In this document: positions 48,425 to 59,243 of the stretch, piece after piece
How positions within the stretch are numbered: the first letter of the stretch is position 1
Layout of the letters: each line of letters begins with the position of its first letter
NCBI GenBank assembly: GCA_934444365.1
Contig: CAKSCM010000003.1
Span: 124,001-188,000, forward strand
Direction: 5' to 3'
Length of the DNA stretch: 64,000 nt
Source of the DNA: an uncultured Eubacteriales bacterium
Lineage (GTDB): Bacteria > Bacillota > Clostridia > Oscillospirales > Acutalibacteraceae
Program-made: the position numbers and the translations under genes
Notes under the pieces: generated by a model
The model's input: the letters and a program-made list of their open reading frames with translations, nothing else
Told to the model about the DNA's origin: nothing
Database searches by the model: none

Positions 48425-49720
48425 ATGAAAAATATAAGATTTAAAAAGCTTCGCGCTTTGATGGCTATTTTGCTTGCAGTAGGGCTTGCGGTCTCGGTAT
48501 ATGCAAGAAATAAATTCGCCGGGGAGATTTTGCCGTGCGAAAACCCCGTTTCCGACACCGGTTATACGGATAATTCCCCCGACAAAAACCGGGAGGAAAA
48601 CTGCGCCGGGAATATTTCGGCCGTGTGGATTAATTATTACGAATTCGGCGAGCTTATAAAGAACAAAAACAAAGAGGAATATACGGCGGCGGTCGAAGAA
48701 ACGGTCGCAAATGTTAAAAATGCCGGACTTAACGCGATTTTTTTGCATGTCAGGTCTCATGCCGACGCCTTTTACAGGTCTGAAATATTCCCGTGGTCTT
48801 ATTACATTTACGGCCATCAGGGGCAGGGACCGGATTTCGACCCGCTTGAGATCTTTATAAATATTGCTCATTCGTCGGAGGTGCAGATACATGCATGGGT
48901 CAACCCTTATCGGGTGCTTTCGGGAAACACTTCGGCCGATATGCTAAGCGAAAACAATCCGGTGTACGGTATTTTAAAAAACGACGACACTCAGGACGAT
49001 TCCAGGGTGTTTGTATCGGGGGGAGGACTTTATCTTAACCCGGCCGATGAGCAAAACCGCAGGCTGGTGACCGACGGTATAAAGGAGATAATCGACAAAT
49101 ACGATGTAGACGGAATACATTTTGACGATTATTTTTATCCGACGACCGACAGCGCCGTAGATGCGGCGGAATATTCGCTTTATTGCGAGGGGGCTGACAA
49201 TCCGCTCGATCTGGCGTCGTGGAGGAGGGCGCAGGTTGATCTGCTTGTGTCGGCGGTAAATAAGGCGGTAAAATCGGCTGCAAGGCCGATTGTCTTCGGA
49301 ATAAGCCCTCAGGCCAACATCGACAAGGATCGCGACGAGCTGTTTGCCGACGTGGAGAAATGGGCAAAGGGCGGCTATGTGGATTATATTTGTCCGCAAA
49401 TATATTTCGGTTTTGATTATCCTAAGGATGAGTTTAAATTTACAAGCCTTTTGCAGCGATGGGAGTCGATCGTTTCCGACGATGTCGCCCTTTATATAGG
49501 TCTCGGGCCTTATAAGCTGGGGCTGACCGACGCCGGCAGCGACGAATGGGTAAACAGCCGCGATCTGATAAAGCGCCAGGCTGAATATGTTGATGAGAAC
49601 ACCAAGGCCGGAGGCATTGTGCTGTACAATTATTCTTCATTTTTCTCATTATCCGAACAAAATACGGCCGAACGGGAAGCGCTGAGCGGATTTTTGAACA
49701 GCGGCGCATTTTCCGATTAA
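48425..49720 (+). CDS. Glycosyl hydrolase-like 10 (YngK-type) secreted protein
   Basis: A 431-residue protein with an N-terminal membrane/signal segment (about 10-27) and a TIM-barrel GHL10 domain (PF02638-type): AVWINYYEF, NAGLNAIFLHVRSHADAFYRSEIFPW, VQIHAWVNPYRV, DKYDVDGIHFDDYFYP, and VDYICPQIYFGF. Usually linked to the cell envelope; substrate unknown. Same strand as the following amidase gene, 175 nt upstream of it. Confidence 0.88.
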   Translation: MKNIRFKKLRALMAILLAVGLAVSVYARNKFAGEILPCENPVSDTGYTDNSPDKNREENCAGNISAVWINYYEFGELIKNKNKEEYTAAVEETVANVKNAGLNAIFLHVRSHADAFYRSEIFPWSYYIYGHQGQGPDFDPLEIFINIAHSSEVQIHAWVNPYRVLSGNTSADMLSENNPVYGILKNDDTQDDSRVFVSGGGLYLNPADEQNRRLVTDGIKEIIDKYDVDGIHFDDYFYPTTDSAVDAAEYSLYCEGADNPLDLASWRRAQVDLLVSAVNKAVKSAARPIVFGISPQANIDKDRDELFADVEKWAKGGYVDYICPQIYFGFDYPKDEFKFTSLLQRWESIVSDDVALYIGLGPYKLGLTDAGSDEWVNSRDLIKRQAEYVDENTKAGGIVLYNYSSFFSLSEQNTAEREALSGFLNSGAFSD

Positions 49721-49895
49721 CGCTTTGCCGGCGTTTGGCATTTTTGATTAATACGATATGACGGAAAAACAGCATTTTTTCGCGCCGGCATAGGTTGCCT
49801 ATCGGAATATCGGAAAAATTCTATCGGTGCAGCAGTTTAAATCATTTACTTAACTTAAGCTCCGACAGATAAAAAACAAAGGAAGGTGTTTTTTT

Positions 49896-51299
49896 GTGTT
49901 TTTGAGGGTTCCGGTTGACGGAAAAAAGAGATTTTTCCGCGGATATTTTGTGTTTTTTTCGGCGGTGATACTTGCGGTCATCGTCGCCGTAACGGCAGGT
50001 CAGCTCGCATTTTACAACCTTATTAATAACGACGGCCGGCTGGTTTTCGGCAAATATGCTGCGGTGGCCGAAATTTTAACGGATGAGGCCGAGGTGTATT
50101 CTCCCGACACTTCAAACGATAAATCGTCGGCCTTTTATTCGCCCTTGCCGAAGGGAACCCTCGACTACATAACCGGACGGGAGATCCGCTCGGGAGAACA
50201 GAATTCAGACAAGCGTTACAGGCTCCTTGCCAGCGGAAAAAGGGTTATCTCCTTTGAAAACACGTCGGGTTATTGCGGTAAATATTTAAAAATAAGATAC
50301 GGACGATTGCCTGAGAATAACATAATTTCTCTTTGCGGAATAACAAGAAGCGACCGGCATACCGTTTTTGCCTTTAATACGGCGTGGAAGGCTCCGTTTT
50401 CGGTAAGGCTTTGTCCCGGGGAGTATTTCGGACAGGAGGGTTTTGAGGGCTACAATTCTGAAAATACGGCCTATGAATACCTTGAAATTACATTCGATTA
50501 TTGTACAGAATTCGATTTTTCCGCCGATGATCTCGGTGGGCTTTTTTCGGAGTATTCTTACGAGAAAACAAAGGACGGTACCGTCTTAAGGCTTTATCTT
50601 AAAAATCAGGGGGGATTCTACGGGTACGATGTAAGGTACGATGTGCTCGGCCGGCTTGTTTTCTCCTTTTTGGAACCGCCGAACGTTACAAGGGACCAAA
50701 GCTATTCGTACGGATATTCCCTTGACGGGACGGTTATATTGCTTGATCCCGGTCACGGCGGCGAAAAAAAGGGGGCGACGGTGAATTCCGGCGGCGTAAC
50801 CTACAACGAAAAGGATATAAATTTAAGGCTTGCCGGAGAAATAGAAAAGCGGCTTTGCAATATGGGGGCAAAGGTGGTTATGACAAGAAAATCCGACGCC
50901 GACGTTTCGCTTTATTCGCGGCGTGAAATTACCCGGAATGTAATGCCCGATGTCTTTTTATCGCTCCACCGCAATTATTCGTCCTACGATACGGCGAGCG
51001 GCTACGAGAATTATCTTTTTACACCGTGGTCGGTGGGGCTCGGAAACAGTCTTAGCGACTGCTGCGGCGGACTGTTTGGAATTTCAAGAGGAACGCGCTC
51101 GAATAAGGCGATGTATGTAACCAGAACCACACAGTGTCCGGCCGTTTTGTGCGAGGACGGCTTTATGACCGATTCGTCCGAGCTTTACTCGATGCTCGAT
51201 GAGGAGAAGACCGCCGAGCTTGCCGAGCGCTACTGTAAGGCGGTTGTCGAATATTTGTCGGGAGTGTCTTGCGAAAACCGTCAGAATAGTGTATCATGA
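49896..51299 (+). CDS. N-acetylmuramoyl-L-alanine amidase (Amidase_3)
   Basis: A 467-residue envelope-anchored enzyme with an N-terminal membrane helix (about 15-40), an unrecognised middle region, and a C-terminal zinc amidase domain (about 280-460). Zinc/catalytic motifs: DPGHGG, a Glu in YNEKDINL, SLHRN and a Glu in CEDGFM. Expected to cleave the MurNAc-L-Ala bond of peptidoglycan, possibly during sporulation or spore germination. Start at GTG 49896. Confidence 0.9.
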   Translation: MFLRVPVDGKKRFFRGYFVFFSAVILAVIVAVTAGQLAFYNLINNDGRLVFGKYAAVAEILTDEAEVYSPDTSNDKSSAFYSPLPKGTLDYITGREIRSGEQNSDKRYRLLASGKRVISFENTSGYCGKYLKIRYGRLPENNIISLCGITRSDRHTVFAFNTAWKAPFSVRLCPGEYFGQEGFEGYNSENTAYEYLEITFDYCTEFDFSADDLGGLFSEYSYEKTKDGTVLRLYLKNQGGFYGYDVRYDVLGRLVFSFLEPPNVTRDQSYSYGYSLDGTVILLDPGHGGEKKGATVNSGGVTYNEKDINLRLAGEIEKRLCNMGAKVVMTRKSDADVSLYSRREITRNVMPDVFLSLHRNYSSYDTASGYENYLFTPWSVGLGNSLSDCCGGLFGISRGTRSNKAMYVTRTTQCPAVLCEDGFMTDSSELYSMLDEEKTAELAERYCKAVVEYLSGVSCENRQNSVS

Positions 51300-51419
51300 A
51301 ACAAAAGACTGTATCCGACAGGTGTTATATATAGCGGCAGGGAATAACAGGAAAATATTTTTTCCTCGCCGATAAGATACATCCGGGTCGTAAAAAATGA
51401 TTTTTGTTAGGGTGGTTTT

Positions 51420-53282
51420 GTGAAGAAAACCGGTGCTGTTATTGATAACGCGAAGCTTGAAAAGATCCTTTCCCATGTGCAAAAACCGGGAAGGTATTCC
51501 GGCGGCGAGCTTTATTCGGTGGTCAAGGATTTAAAAAATGTCGACGTAAGGTTTGCCTTTTGTTTTCCGGATATTTACGAGATCGGTATGTCCCACTTGG
51601 GAATAAAAATACTTTATTCGGCCCTTAATGCCATGGATGAGGTCTGGTGTGAGCGCGTTTTTGCTCCGTGGGACGATATGGAGAGAGAAATGCGGCAGAA
51701 TGATATGCCGATATATACCCTCGAAAGCCGTACGCCGCTTAAAGAGTTTGATTTTGTCGGTTTTACGATGCTTTATGAGCTTTCGTACACCAACGTGCTT
51801 AACGTCCTTAATCTTGCCGGTATACCGCTTTATGCGCATGAGCGCGGCGAGGACGAGCCGATAGTGATAATAGGCGGCCCGTGCACCTGCAACTGTGAGC
51901 CGCTCGCCGATTTTGTAGATATAATGTCACTCGGCGAGGGGGAAGAGGCGCTGCCGGAGCTTATGAAGCTTTACGAGAAATGCAAGGCGTCCGGCCTTAC
52001 CAAAAAAGAATTCTTGCACAAAGCGGCGACCGAGCTTGACGGCTTTTACGTCCCGTCGCTTTACGATGTAAGCTATAATGATGACGGTACCGTAAAGAGC
52101 ATCGTTCCGACCGGCGGCGCGCCTGCCGTCATTACAAAGCGGATTATAAAGGACCTTAACACCGCCCATTATCCCGACAGGTTTATAGTGCCCTTTGTGG
52201 AGGTGGTCCACGACCGTGCGGTCGAGGAGGTTTTTCGCGGCTGCATAAGGGGCTGCCGTTTTTGTCAGGCCGGATTTATATACCGTCCGGTAAGGGAAAA
52301 AAGCGCCGAAACCGTAAACCGGCAGGCAAGATCGCTGTGTGATAAATGCGGCTTTGAGGAGCTTTCGCTTTCGTCGCTGAGTACGAGCGATTATACCGAG
52401 CTTAAAGAGCTTTTGAACGAAATGCTCGAGTGGACCGAAAACGATTCGGTCAGCGTATCGCTGCCGAGTCTAAGGGTCGACAATTTTTCGAAGGAGCTGC
52501 TCGAAAAAATCCAAAAGGTAAGAAAAAGCAGTCTTACCTTTGCGCCCGAGGCCGGAACCCAGCGCCTTCGCGACGTTATAAACAAGAACGTTACGGAAGA
52601 TGAGGTCATAAGGACGGCAAAAATAGCCTTTTCGGGCGGAATGACTTCGGTAAAGCTTTATTTTATGCTCGGACTTCCCACCGAGACCGACGAGGATTTA
52701 AAGGGTATTGCCGATTTGGCCCAAAAGGTGGTCGATACCTTTTATTCCATGCCGGACAAGCCCAAGGGCAAAGGAGTTAACGTCTCGGTAAGCGTTTCCA
52801 CCTTTGTTCCGAAACCCGACACACCCTTCCAGTGGGAACCTCAGATAGATTTTGAGGAGATTAAAAGAAGACAGGCCTATCTTGTTTCATGCGTCCGTTC
52901 GAAAAAGATATCCTTAAGCTGGCATGACGCCGATATAAGCTTCCTTGAAGGGGTGCTTGCCCGGGGAGACAGGCGGCTGTCGGCCGTTATAGAAAGGGCC
53001 TACAAAAAGGGCTGCCGTCTTGACAGCTGGGGCGAGTTTTTTCATCTTGACAAATGGCTTGAAGCATTTAGCGAATGCGGGCTTGATCCTCATTTTTACA
53101 ACAACCGTAAACGTGATTTTGACGAAATAATGCCGTGGAGCCATATTGATTACGGTATTTCGCAAAGCTTTTTAAAGCGTGAAAACGAGCTTGCCCACAA
53201 GGAGATTACAACCCCCAACTGCAGGGAAAAATGCGCCGGATGCGGCGCTGCCAGACTTTCGCCGGAGGCATGCGGCTTATGA
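51420..53282 (+). CDS. TIGR03960-family radical SAM protein
   Basis: A 620-residue radical SAM protein, with an N-terminal B12-binding-like domain (IYEIGMSHLGIKILYSALN) and the cluster motif CIRGCRFC (CxxxCxxC, about 277-284), plus a C-terminal Cys-rich tail (CREKCAGCGAA). The family is paired with the DUF2344 protein that follows, overlapping here by 4 nt. Function not established. Start at GTG 51420. Confidence 0.9.
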   Translation: MKKTGAVIDNAKLEKILSHVQKPGRYSGGELYSVVKDLKNVDVRFAFCFPDIYEIGMSHLGIKILYSALNAMDEVWCERVFAPWDDMEREMRQNDMPIYTLESRTPLKEFDFVGFTMLYELSYTNVLNVLNLAGIPLYAHERGEDEPIVIIGGPCTCNCEPLADFVDIMSLGEGEEALPELMKLYEKCKASGLTKKEFLHKAATELDGFYVPSLYDVSYNDDGTVKSIVPTGGAPAVITKRIIKDLNTAHYPDRFIVPFVEVVHDRAVEEVFRGCIRGCRFCQAGFIYRPVREKSAETVNRQARSLCDKCGFEELSLSSLSTSDYTELKELLNEMLEWTENDSVSVSLPSLRVDNFSKELLEKIQKVRKSSLTFAPEAGTQRLRDVINKNVTEDEVIRTAKIAFSGGMTSVKLYFMLGLPTETDEDLKGIADLAQKVVDTFYSMPDKPKGKGVNVSVSVSTFVPKPDTPFQWEPQIDFEEIKRRQAYLVSCVRSKKISLSWHDADISFLEGVLARGDRRLSAVIERAYKKGCRLDSWGEFFHLDKWLEAFSECGLDPHFYNNRKRDFDEIMPWSHIDYGISQSFLKRENELAHKEITTPNCREKCAGCGAARLSPEACGL

Positions 53283-53929
53283 TGATAGATAAAAGAATCC
53301 GTTTTACCAAAACGGGAGAAGCAAAATATATATCCCACCTCGATTTATACCGCTTTATGCTAAGAGCCCTAAAACGCGCAAAGCTGCCCGTTTGGCATAC
53401 CGAGGGGTTTAATCCTCATGTATATGTTACCTTTGCGCTGCCGCTCTCGCTTGGTCAGTGCGGCGAATGCGAGGTAATGGATTTCAGACTTACAAAGCCT
53501 GTGGAGAATTTCACCGTTCTTTCAAGACTTAACGAGACCTTGCCGCCGAATATCCGTGTAACGGCGGTGTATGAGCCGATTCATTCCCCGAAGGAGATTA
53601 CTTCGGCGAGGTACGAAATAACCCTCGGCGGCGCCGGAGAGTACGTCGGAAAAATCGAAGAATTTTTACACGAGGACAGCATTACGGTAGAGAAAAAGAC
53701 CAAAAAGGGCGTATCTCAGATCGATATTGCGCCGCACATCAAGGATGCACAGGTAAAAGCAGAGGGAAACGATGCCGTTATAACGGTCACACTGCCGGCC
53801 GGCAATCAGCTTACGATTAATCCGGTGTTGCTTACCGGTGCGCTTTTCGAGTATCTTACGGTAAGCTTTGAGCCGGTCGATATAACCCGTAAGGAGATTT
53901 TTATAGGCGACGGAAGATTATTTGATTGA
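53279..53929 (+). CDS. TIGR03936-family protein (DUF2344)
   Basis: A DUF2344 protein of 216 residues, the conserved partner of the upstream radical SAM protein. The segments FTKTGEAKYISHLDLYR and GFNPHVYVTFALPLSLG are typical. Its ATG overlaps the radical SAM stop (ATGA). In many genomes the pair precedes rplU/rng, which are absent here. Confidence 0.9.
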   Translation: MMIDKRIRFTKTGEAKYISHLDLYRFMLRALKRAKLPVWHTEGFNPHVYVTFALPLSLGQCGECEVMDFRLTKPVENFTVLSRLNETLPPNIRVTAVYEPIHSPKEITSARYEITLGGAGEYVGKIEEFLHEDSITVEKKTKKGVSQIDIAPHIKDAQVKAEGNDAVITVTLPAGNQLTINPVLLTGALFEYLTVSFEPVDITRKEIFIGDGRLFD

Positions 53930-54037
53930 TTTTTGACCGATTTTCAAAAAAACCTTTACTTTCGCGCTTTCATATGTTAAAACATTAATGGATGATATAG
54001 TGCCCGGTTTGGGCGGATTTTTGTCGGGAGGATGCTG

Positions 54038-54361
54038 ATGATGAATTCTAAAATTATGGATTCCGGAGTCGACGCTCTGTTTGATGCCATTTTAACGCTG
54101 AAAAACAGGGAAGAATGCTATTCGTTTTTTGAGGATCTTTGCACCGTGCAGGAGCTTAAAGCCATGTCGCAAAGATATGTTGTGGCCTCTATGCTTCGCG
54201 AAAAAAAGGTTTACAGCGATATTGTCAAGGTTACCGGTGCATCCACGGCGACAATAAGCAGGGTCAACCGTTCGCTGACCTACGGATGTGACGGATATGA
54301 CATGGTCTTTGCCCGTTTGCGCGACAACGAAAAAAACGGTGCAGACGGTGAGGATAAATGA
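54038..54361 (+). CDS. YerC/YecD-family TrpR-like DNA-binding protein
   Basis: A 107-residue helical protein with the TrpR-like helix-turn-helix (KAMSQRYVVASMLREKKVYSDIVKVTGASTATISRVNRSL). Three ATGs (54032, 54038, 54041) follow GGGAGG at 54026-54031; 54038 has the best spacing. It overlaps the following methyltransferase by 4 nt. Regulon unknown. Confidence 0.87.
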   Translation: MMNSKIMDSGVDALFDAILTLKNREECYSFFEDLCTVQELKAMSQRYVVASMLREKKVYSDIVKVTGASTATISRVNRSLTYGCDGYDMVFARLRDNEKNGADGEDK

Positions 54362-55116
54362 GCTACGGCGAGTTTTCGCTATATTATGATGAGCTCATGC
54401 AAAACGCCGATTATGAAGGTTTGGCGGAATATTTGCTTGAGCTTTTCGGGCGTTTTTCGGGGAAAATACCGGAGAATATTCTCGATATAGCCTGCGGGAC
54501 GGGCAGTCTGGCTGTTGAGCTTGCGAAAAAGGGAATACAGGTTATAGGGTGTGATTCGTCCGAGGAGATGCTGCTTCGTGCCCGTGAAAAGGCTGACGAA
54601 AATCCGGATTGCGACCTGTTTTTTCTAAGACAGAAAATGCAGGAGCTTGACATGCTTCACCTTGTGGACGGGGCCGTGTGTACCTTTGACGGTCTTAATC
54701 ACATTACAAATACAAGGCAGCTTGAGGATGTTTTTTTTCGGCTGCATCTTTTCGTCCGCCCCGGCGGACTGTTTATTTTTGATGTAAACACCCCGTATAA
54801 GCACGAGAAAATCCTTGCCGATAACGCCTTTGTTTTTGAAACCGACGATATTTATTGCGTGTGGCAGAACCGCTATATAAAAAGCAGCCGGTCGGTGGAT
54901 ATTACAATAGATATGTTTGTGCCGGATGAGAATACCGGACGGTATGAGCGTTATTTTGAGAGTTTTAAGGAGCGTGCTTATACCAAACGACAGATTGAAA
55001 AAATCATAAACGACAGCGGCTTTGAAATCCTCGGAATTTTCGGCGAGAGAAGCTTTTTAAAGCCGGAGGCTCAGGAGCAAAGGGTCTTTTATGTGACTAA
55101 AAGAAAGGAAAACTGA
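54358..55116 (+). CDS. Class I SAM-dependent methyltransferase
   Basis: A 252-residue methyltransferase with the SAM motif ILDIACGTGSLAVELA (about 41-56) and CDGLNHI-like acceptor region. Overlaps the TrpR-like gene (ATGA) and ends 6 nt before valS. The substrate is unknown. Confidence 0.85.
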   Translation: MSYGEFSLYYDELMQNADYEGLAEYLLELFGRFSGKIPENILDIACGTGSLAVELAKKGIQVIGCDSSEEMLLRAREKADENPDCDLFFLRQKMQELDMLHLVDGAVCTFDGLNHITNTRQLEDVFFRLHLFVRPGGLFIFDVNTPYKHEKILADNAFVFETDDIYCVWQNRYIKSSRSVDITIDMFVPDENTGRYERYFESFKERAYTKRQIEKIINDSGFEILGIFGERSFLKPEAQEQRVFYVTKRKEN

Positions 55117-55122
55117 TAAGCA

Positions 55123-57747
55123 ATGTCAAAACAGCTTGATAAAACCTACGATCCCGGTGCGGTTGAGGATCGTTTGTATGAATTTTGGGAGAAAAGCGGT
55201 TATTTTACCGCCAAGCCGGATAAAACAAAAAAGCCGTATACGATAGTCATGCCTCCGCCCAACATAACGGGCCAGCTTCATATGGGACATGCTCTTGACA
55301 ATACCCTTCAGGATATACTTATAAGATACAAGAGAATGCAGGGTTATTCGGCGCTGTGGGTTCCCGGAACCGACCATGCATCGATCGCCACCGAGGCAAA
55401 GATAGTTGCGGCCATGGCCGAAGAGGGCCTTACAAAAGAAGGAATCGGTCGCGAGGAGTTTTTAAAGCGCGCGTGGGCGTGGAAGGAAAAATACGGTAAC
55501 AGAATTACCGAGCAGCTCAGAAAAATGGGCTCCTCGTGCGATTGGTCGCGCCAGCGTTTTACAATGGACGAGGGCTGCTCGAAGGCGGTCAAGGAGGTCT
55601 TTGTAAAGCTTTACAATAAGGGGCTTATCTATCGCGGAGAACGAATGATAAACTGGTGTCCGCATTGCAGGACCTCTATTTCGGACGCCGAGGTTGAGTT
55701 TGAAGAGCAGCACGGCAGTTTTTGGCATATAAGATATCCGTTCGCCGACGGCAGCGGCTATATCGAGGTTGCAACGACAAGGCCGGAAACAATGCTCGGA
55801 GATACGGCGGTCGCGGTTAACCCCGACGACGAGCGGTATAAGGATATAGTCGGTAAAACGCTTATTCTTCCTCTTGTGGGAAGAGAAATTCCGGTTATAG
55901 CCGACAGCTACGTTGAGGCTGATTTCGGTACCGGTATGGTCAAAATTACCCCGGCGCACGACCCCAACGACTTTGAGGTCGGACTCCGTCACAACCTGCC
56001 GGTTATAAACGTTCTTACCGAGGACGCGAAGATAGTCGACGATTATCCGAAGTATGCCGGAATGGACCGCTATGAGGCTCGCAAGGCGATATGCAAGGAC
56101 CTTGAGGACGGCGGATACATGGTAAACGTTGAGGATTATTCGCATAATGTAGGCACCTGCTACCGCTGCGGCTCGACCGTCGAGCCGAGGGTCTCGAAGC
56201 AGTGGTTTGTAAAGATGAAGCCGCTTGCCGGCCCGGCGATCGACGCCGTTAAGAGCAAGGAAACGGTATTTGTACCGGAGAGATTTGAAAAAATATACTT
56301 CCACTGGCTTGAAAATATACGCGACTGGTGTATTTCCCGTCAGCTCTGGTGGGGGCATCAGATTCCGGCTTATTATTGCGATGAGTGCGGCGAGATTACG
56401 GTAAGCGCCGAAGCGCCGAGTGAGTGCCCGAAGTGCCATTGCACCCATTTAACCCCCGATCCCGACACCCTCGATACCTGGTTTTCGTCGGCGCTGTGGC
56501 CCTTTTCGACCCTCGGATGGCCGGACGAGACCGAGGATTTAAAATATTTTTATCCTACAAGCACCCTTGTTACGGGCTACGATATAATCCCCTTCTGGGT
56601 AATGAGGATGATGTTCAGCGGCATTGAGCAGACCGGACAGGTTCCCTTTGATACGGTGCTTATTCACGGTATAATCCGCGACGCTCAGGGCAGAAAGATG
56701 TCGAAATCGCTCGGCAACGGAATCGATCCCCTTGCCGAAATAGACAAATACGGTGCCGACGCGCTCCGCTTTACCCTTGCGACCGGCAACAGCCCCGGAA
56801 ATGATATGCGTTACATGCCCGAAAGGGCCGAGGCGTCGCGCAATTTCGCCAATAAGCTGTGGAATGCCGCCCGCTTTGTGCTTATGAATCTTGATGAGAA
56901 CGAGCAGCCGCCCCATTTGCCCGAGAGCCTTACCCTCGAGCAGAAATGGATTGTTTCCCAGTACAACGAGCTTGTTCGCAAGGTTACCGAAAATATTGAT
57001 AAATTCGAGCTCGGAATTGCCGTTTCAAAGCTGTATGATTTTATTTGGGACGTACTGTGCGACTGGTATATCGAGCTTGCCAAGGTCTCGCTCCAAAAAG
57101 ATGGTGAGTCCAAGGAGAATTCGAAGGCTGTTCTTGTGTATGTTATGTCGGGAACACTAAAGCTTTTGCATCCGTTTATGCCATTTATTACCGAGGAAAT
57201 TTGGCAGACCCTGCCGCACAAGGGCGATTCGATAATGATATCCGAGTGGCCGGTATATGACGAAAAGCTTTCTTTTAGGGCCGAGGAGCAGGAGTTCGAG
57301 CGTGTTATGACCGCCATTAAGGCCATACGCAACCGCCGTGCCGAAATGAACATTCCGCCTTCAAAAAAAGCCAATATTTACATTGTTTCTCAGTATGCCG
57401 ACACATTCGGCGAATGTGCCAAGTTCTTTGAAAAGCTTGCCTTTGCACAGTCGGTCGAAGTAAGGGACAGCTTTGACGACGCCGGTTCGGTCGCCATTAT
57501 TACGGCCGACGCAAAGATATATATTCCTCTTGCCGAGCTTATTGATTTTGCGGCCGAGAGGGCCCGTCTTAACAAGGAGCTTGAAAATAACATGAAGCTG
57601 CTTGCAGGCGTACAGGCGAAGCTTTCTAACGAAGCATTTGTTTCGAAGGCACCGAAGGCCATTGTCGATAATCAGCGCGAGGCCGCGGCAACCCTTACCG
57701 AAAAGATAAGTATGATAAAGGAAAGCCTTGCAAAGCTGCCCGAATAA
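55123..57747 (+). CDS. valS: Valyl-tRNA synthetase
   Basis: Charges tRNA-Val, 874 residues. HIGH motif as HMGH (53-56), KMSKS exact (about 525-529), the editing domain with [15 protein letters not shown], a zinc-binding CDECG/CPKCH pair (about 420-440), and the C-terminal coiled coil ([12 protein letters not shown]). It is preceded closely by the methyltransferase, so no T-box leader. Confidence 0.98.
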   Translation: MSKQLDKTYDPGAVEDRLYEFWEKSGYFTAKPDKTKKPYTIVMPPPNITGQLHMGHALDNTLQDILIRYKRMQGYSALWVPGTDHASIATEAKIVAAMAEEGLTKEGIGREEFLKRAWAWKEKYGNRITEQLRKMGSSCDWSRQRFTMDEGCSKAVKEVFVKLYNKGLIYRGERMINWCPHCRTSISDAEVEFEEQHGSFWHIRYPFADGSGYIEVATTRPETMLGDTAVAVNPDDERYKDIVGKTLILPLVGREIPVIADSYVEADFGTGMVKITPAHDPNDFEVGLRHNLPVINVLTEDAKIVDDYPKYAGMDRYEARKAICKDLEDGGYMVNVEDYSHNVGTCYRCGSTVEPRVSKQWFVKMKPLAGPAIDAVKSKETVFVPERFEKIYFHWLENIRDWCISRQLWWGHQIPAYYCDECGEITVSAEAPSECPKCHCTHLTPDPDTLDTWFSSALWPFSTLGWPDETEDLKYFYPTSTLVTGYDIIPFWVMRMMFSGIEQTGQVPFDTVLIHGIIRDAQGRKMSKSLGNGIDPLAEIDKYGADALRFTLATGNSPGNDMRYMPERAEASRNFANKLWNAARFVLMNLDENEQPPHLPESLTLEQKWIVSQYNELVRKVTENIDKFELGIAVSKLYDFIWDVLCDWYIELAKVSLQKDGESKENSKAVLVYVMSGTLKLLHPFMPFITEEIWQTLPHKGDSIMISEWPVYDEKLSFRAEEQEFERVMTAIKAIRNRRAEMNIPPSKKANIYIVSQYADTFGECAKFFEKLAFAQSVEVRDSFDDAGSVAIITADAKIYIPLAELIDFAAERARLNKELENNMKLLAGVQAKLSNEAFVSKAPKAIVDNQREAAATLTEKISMIKESLAKLPE

Positions 57748-57761
57748 TCGGAATTTTAATT

Positions 57762-57804
57762 CGCCCCGGTTTTTTATGTTTTAAGCATATGCCGGGGCGT
57801 TTTT
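57762..57804 (+). terminator. Intrinsic terminator of valS
   Basis: CGCCCCGG (57762-57769) pairs with CCGGGGCG (57792-57799), followed by TTTTT. Confidence 0.88.
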
Positions 57805-57838
57805 ACCTTTTATTTTTTATGAGAAGTGGTGCGTTTTT

Positions 57839-59116
57839 GTGACCTACGACGAGGCGGTGGAATATACCCATTCGCTTTTGCGGTTCGGAATAAAGCCGGG
57901 TCTTGAGCGGATGAAATATGTGACCGAAAGGCTCGGACTACCGCAAAACGATTTTAAAATAATACATGTCGCCGGTACCAACGGCAAGGGCTCTACGGTA
58001 AACATGATAAGCGCTGCGCTCAGCGAAAACGGATATAAAACCGGAATGTTTACCTCGCCTTATGTTGTCGATTTCCGCGAGCGGATCCAGATTGACGGTG
58101 ATTTTATCGAAAAGGCCGATTACGCCGAATATGCCGGTCGTGTAAAGGCCGTTTGCGAGACGGCTGACGAGGCGATCGGCCCGATCACCGAATTCGAGTT
58201 TATAACGGCGGTCGCTTTTTTGTATTTTAGCGAGAAAAAATGCGATTTTGCGGTTATTGAGGTAGGGCTCGGCGGCCGTCTCGACGCGACCAATGTCGTC
58301 GAAAATCCGGTCGTGTCGGTCATTACCGATATTTCGCTTGATCATACCGATATTTTAGGGGATACGGTTGAGAAAATAGCATATGAAAAATGTGGAATTA
58401 TAAAGAAAAATGTTCCGGTAGTAACCGCTGCAAAGCAGGACAAAAGGGCGCTCGAGGTCATTAAAAAATGCTGTTTTGAAAGGAAATCGGAGCTTTTTGT
58501 GCCGGAGTATTCCGAGCTTTTAGATACGGATTTTGACAGCGACGGCGTTTCGTTTTGTTGTTTCGGGAAGAATTTTTCGCTGCCAATGTACGGCAGCTAT
58601 GTCCCCGAAAACGCCCTTACTGCCCTTACGGCGCTCAAGGTGCTAAAAAGTAAATACGGCATTAAAATCGACGGCGATGCGGTCGTCTCGGCCTTAAAAC
58701 GGGTGAGAATTCCGGGCAGGTTCGAAAAAATATGCTCGGATTACGGAGAATTTATCCTCGACTGTACACATAATCCGGCAGGAGCCGATACCCTGGCAGA
58801 TACGCTTGATGCCGCCTATCCGGGACAAAAGCTGTTCGCCGTGTGCGGTATGCTCGGGGATAAAAATGTCGATGAGGTTTTAAAAAAGGTATCGCCTCAT
58901 ATTTCGGGAGTTATTACCGTAACGCCGCAAAATCCGAGGGCGATGTCGGCGGGGGAGCTCGCGGTGCGTTTTAAAGAATACGGTGTGCCGGCTTTTTCGG
59001 GCGAAATTAATACCGGAACGCTTAAAAATGCGGCCGAAAGATCAAACAGCGCACCGGTTTTGGTGTTCGGATCTTTTTATACCGTTTCTCCGTTTCGTCT
59101 GCTTTTGATAAAGTAG
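57839..59116 (+). CDS. folC: Folylpolyglutamate synthase/dihydrofolate synthase
   Basis: Adds glutamate residues to folate, 425 residues. Mur-ligase-like ATPase with VAGTNGKGSTVNM near 42-54, the segment GLGGRLDATNVV, and DCTHNPAGAD. Starts at GTG 57839 after the valS terminator; ends in its own terminator. Confidence 0.95.
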   Translation: MTYDEAVEYTHSLLRFGIKPGLERMKYVTERLGLPQNDFKIIHVAGTNGKGSTVNMISAALSENGYKTGMFTSPYVVDFRERIQIDGDFIEKADYAEYAGRVKAVCETADEAIGPITEFEFITAVAFLYFSEKKCDFAVIEVGLGGRLDATNVVENPVVSVITDISLDHTDILGDTVEKIAYEKCGIIKKNVPVVTAAKQDKRALEVIKKCCFERKSELFVPEYSELLDTDFDSDGVSFCCFGKNFSLPMYGSYVPENALTALTALKVLKSKYGIKIDGDAVVSALKRVRIPGRFEKICSDYGEFILDCTHNPAGADTLADTLDAAYPGQKLFAVCGMLGDKNVDEVLKKVSPHISGVITVTPQNPRAMSAGELAVRFKEYGVPAFSGEINTGTLKNAAERSNSAPVLVFGSFYTVSPFRLLLIK

Positions 59117-59190
59117 TTAATTTTACGACGGTTAATATTTTTTCGGTACAGTAATTTACATACCGTTTTTTCTAAAAAAATCAACCTTTA

Positions 59191-59219
59191 CTCTCTATCA
59201 TTTTGATAGAGAGTTTTTT
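59191..59219 (+). terminator. Intrinsic terminator of folC
   Basis: CTCTCTATC (59191-59199) pairs perfectly with GATAGAGAG (59205-59213), loop ATTTT, then a T run. Confidence 0.92.
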
Positions 59220-59243
59220 GTTTTACAGATTGGATGTGGAAAA

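Noticed and set aside
55117..55122. T-box leader for valS or trpS
   Set aside because: Gaps upstream of both synthetase genes are far too short (6 and 25 nt) to hold one.
55462..56448. 328-codon open frame on the minus strand opposite valS
   Set aside because: It is antisense to valS, with no recognised domain and no plausible start.
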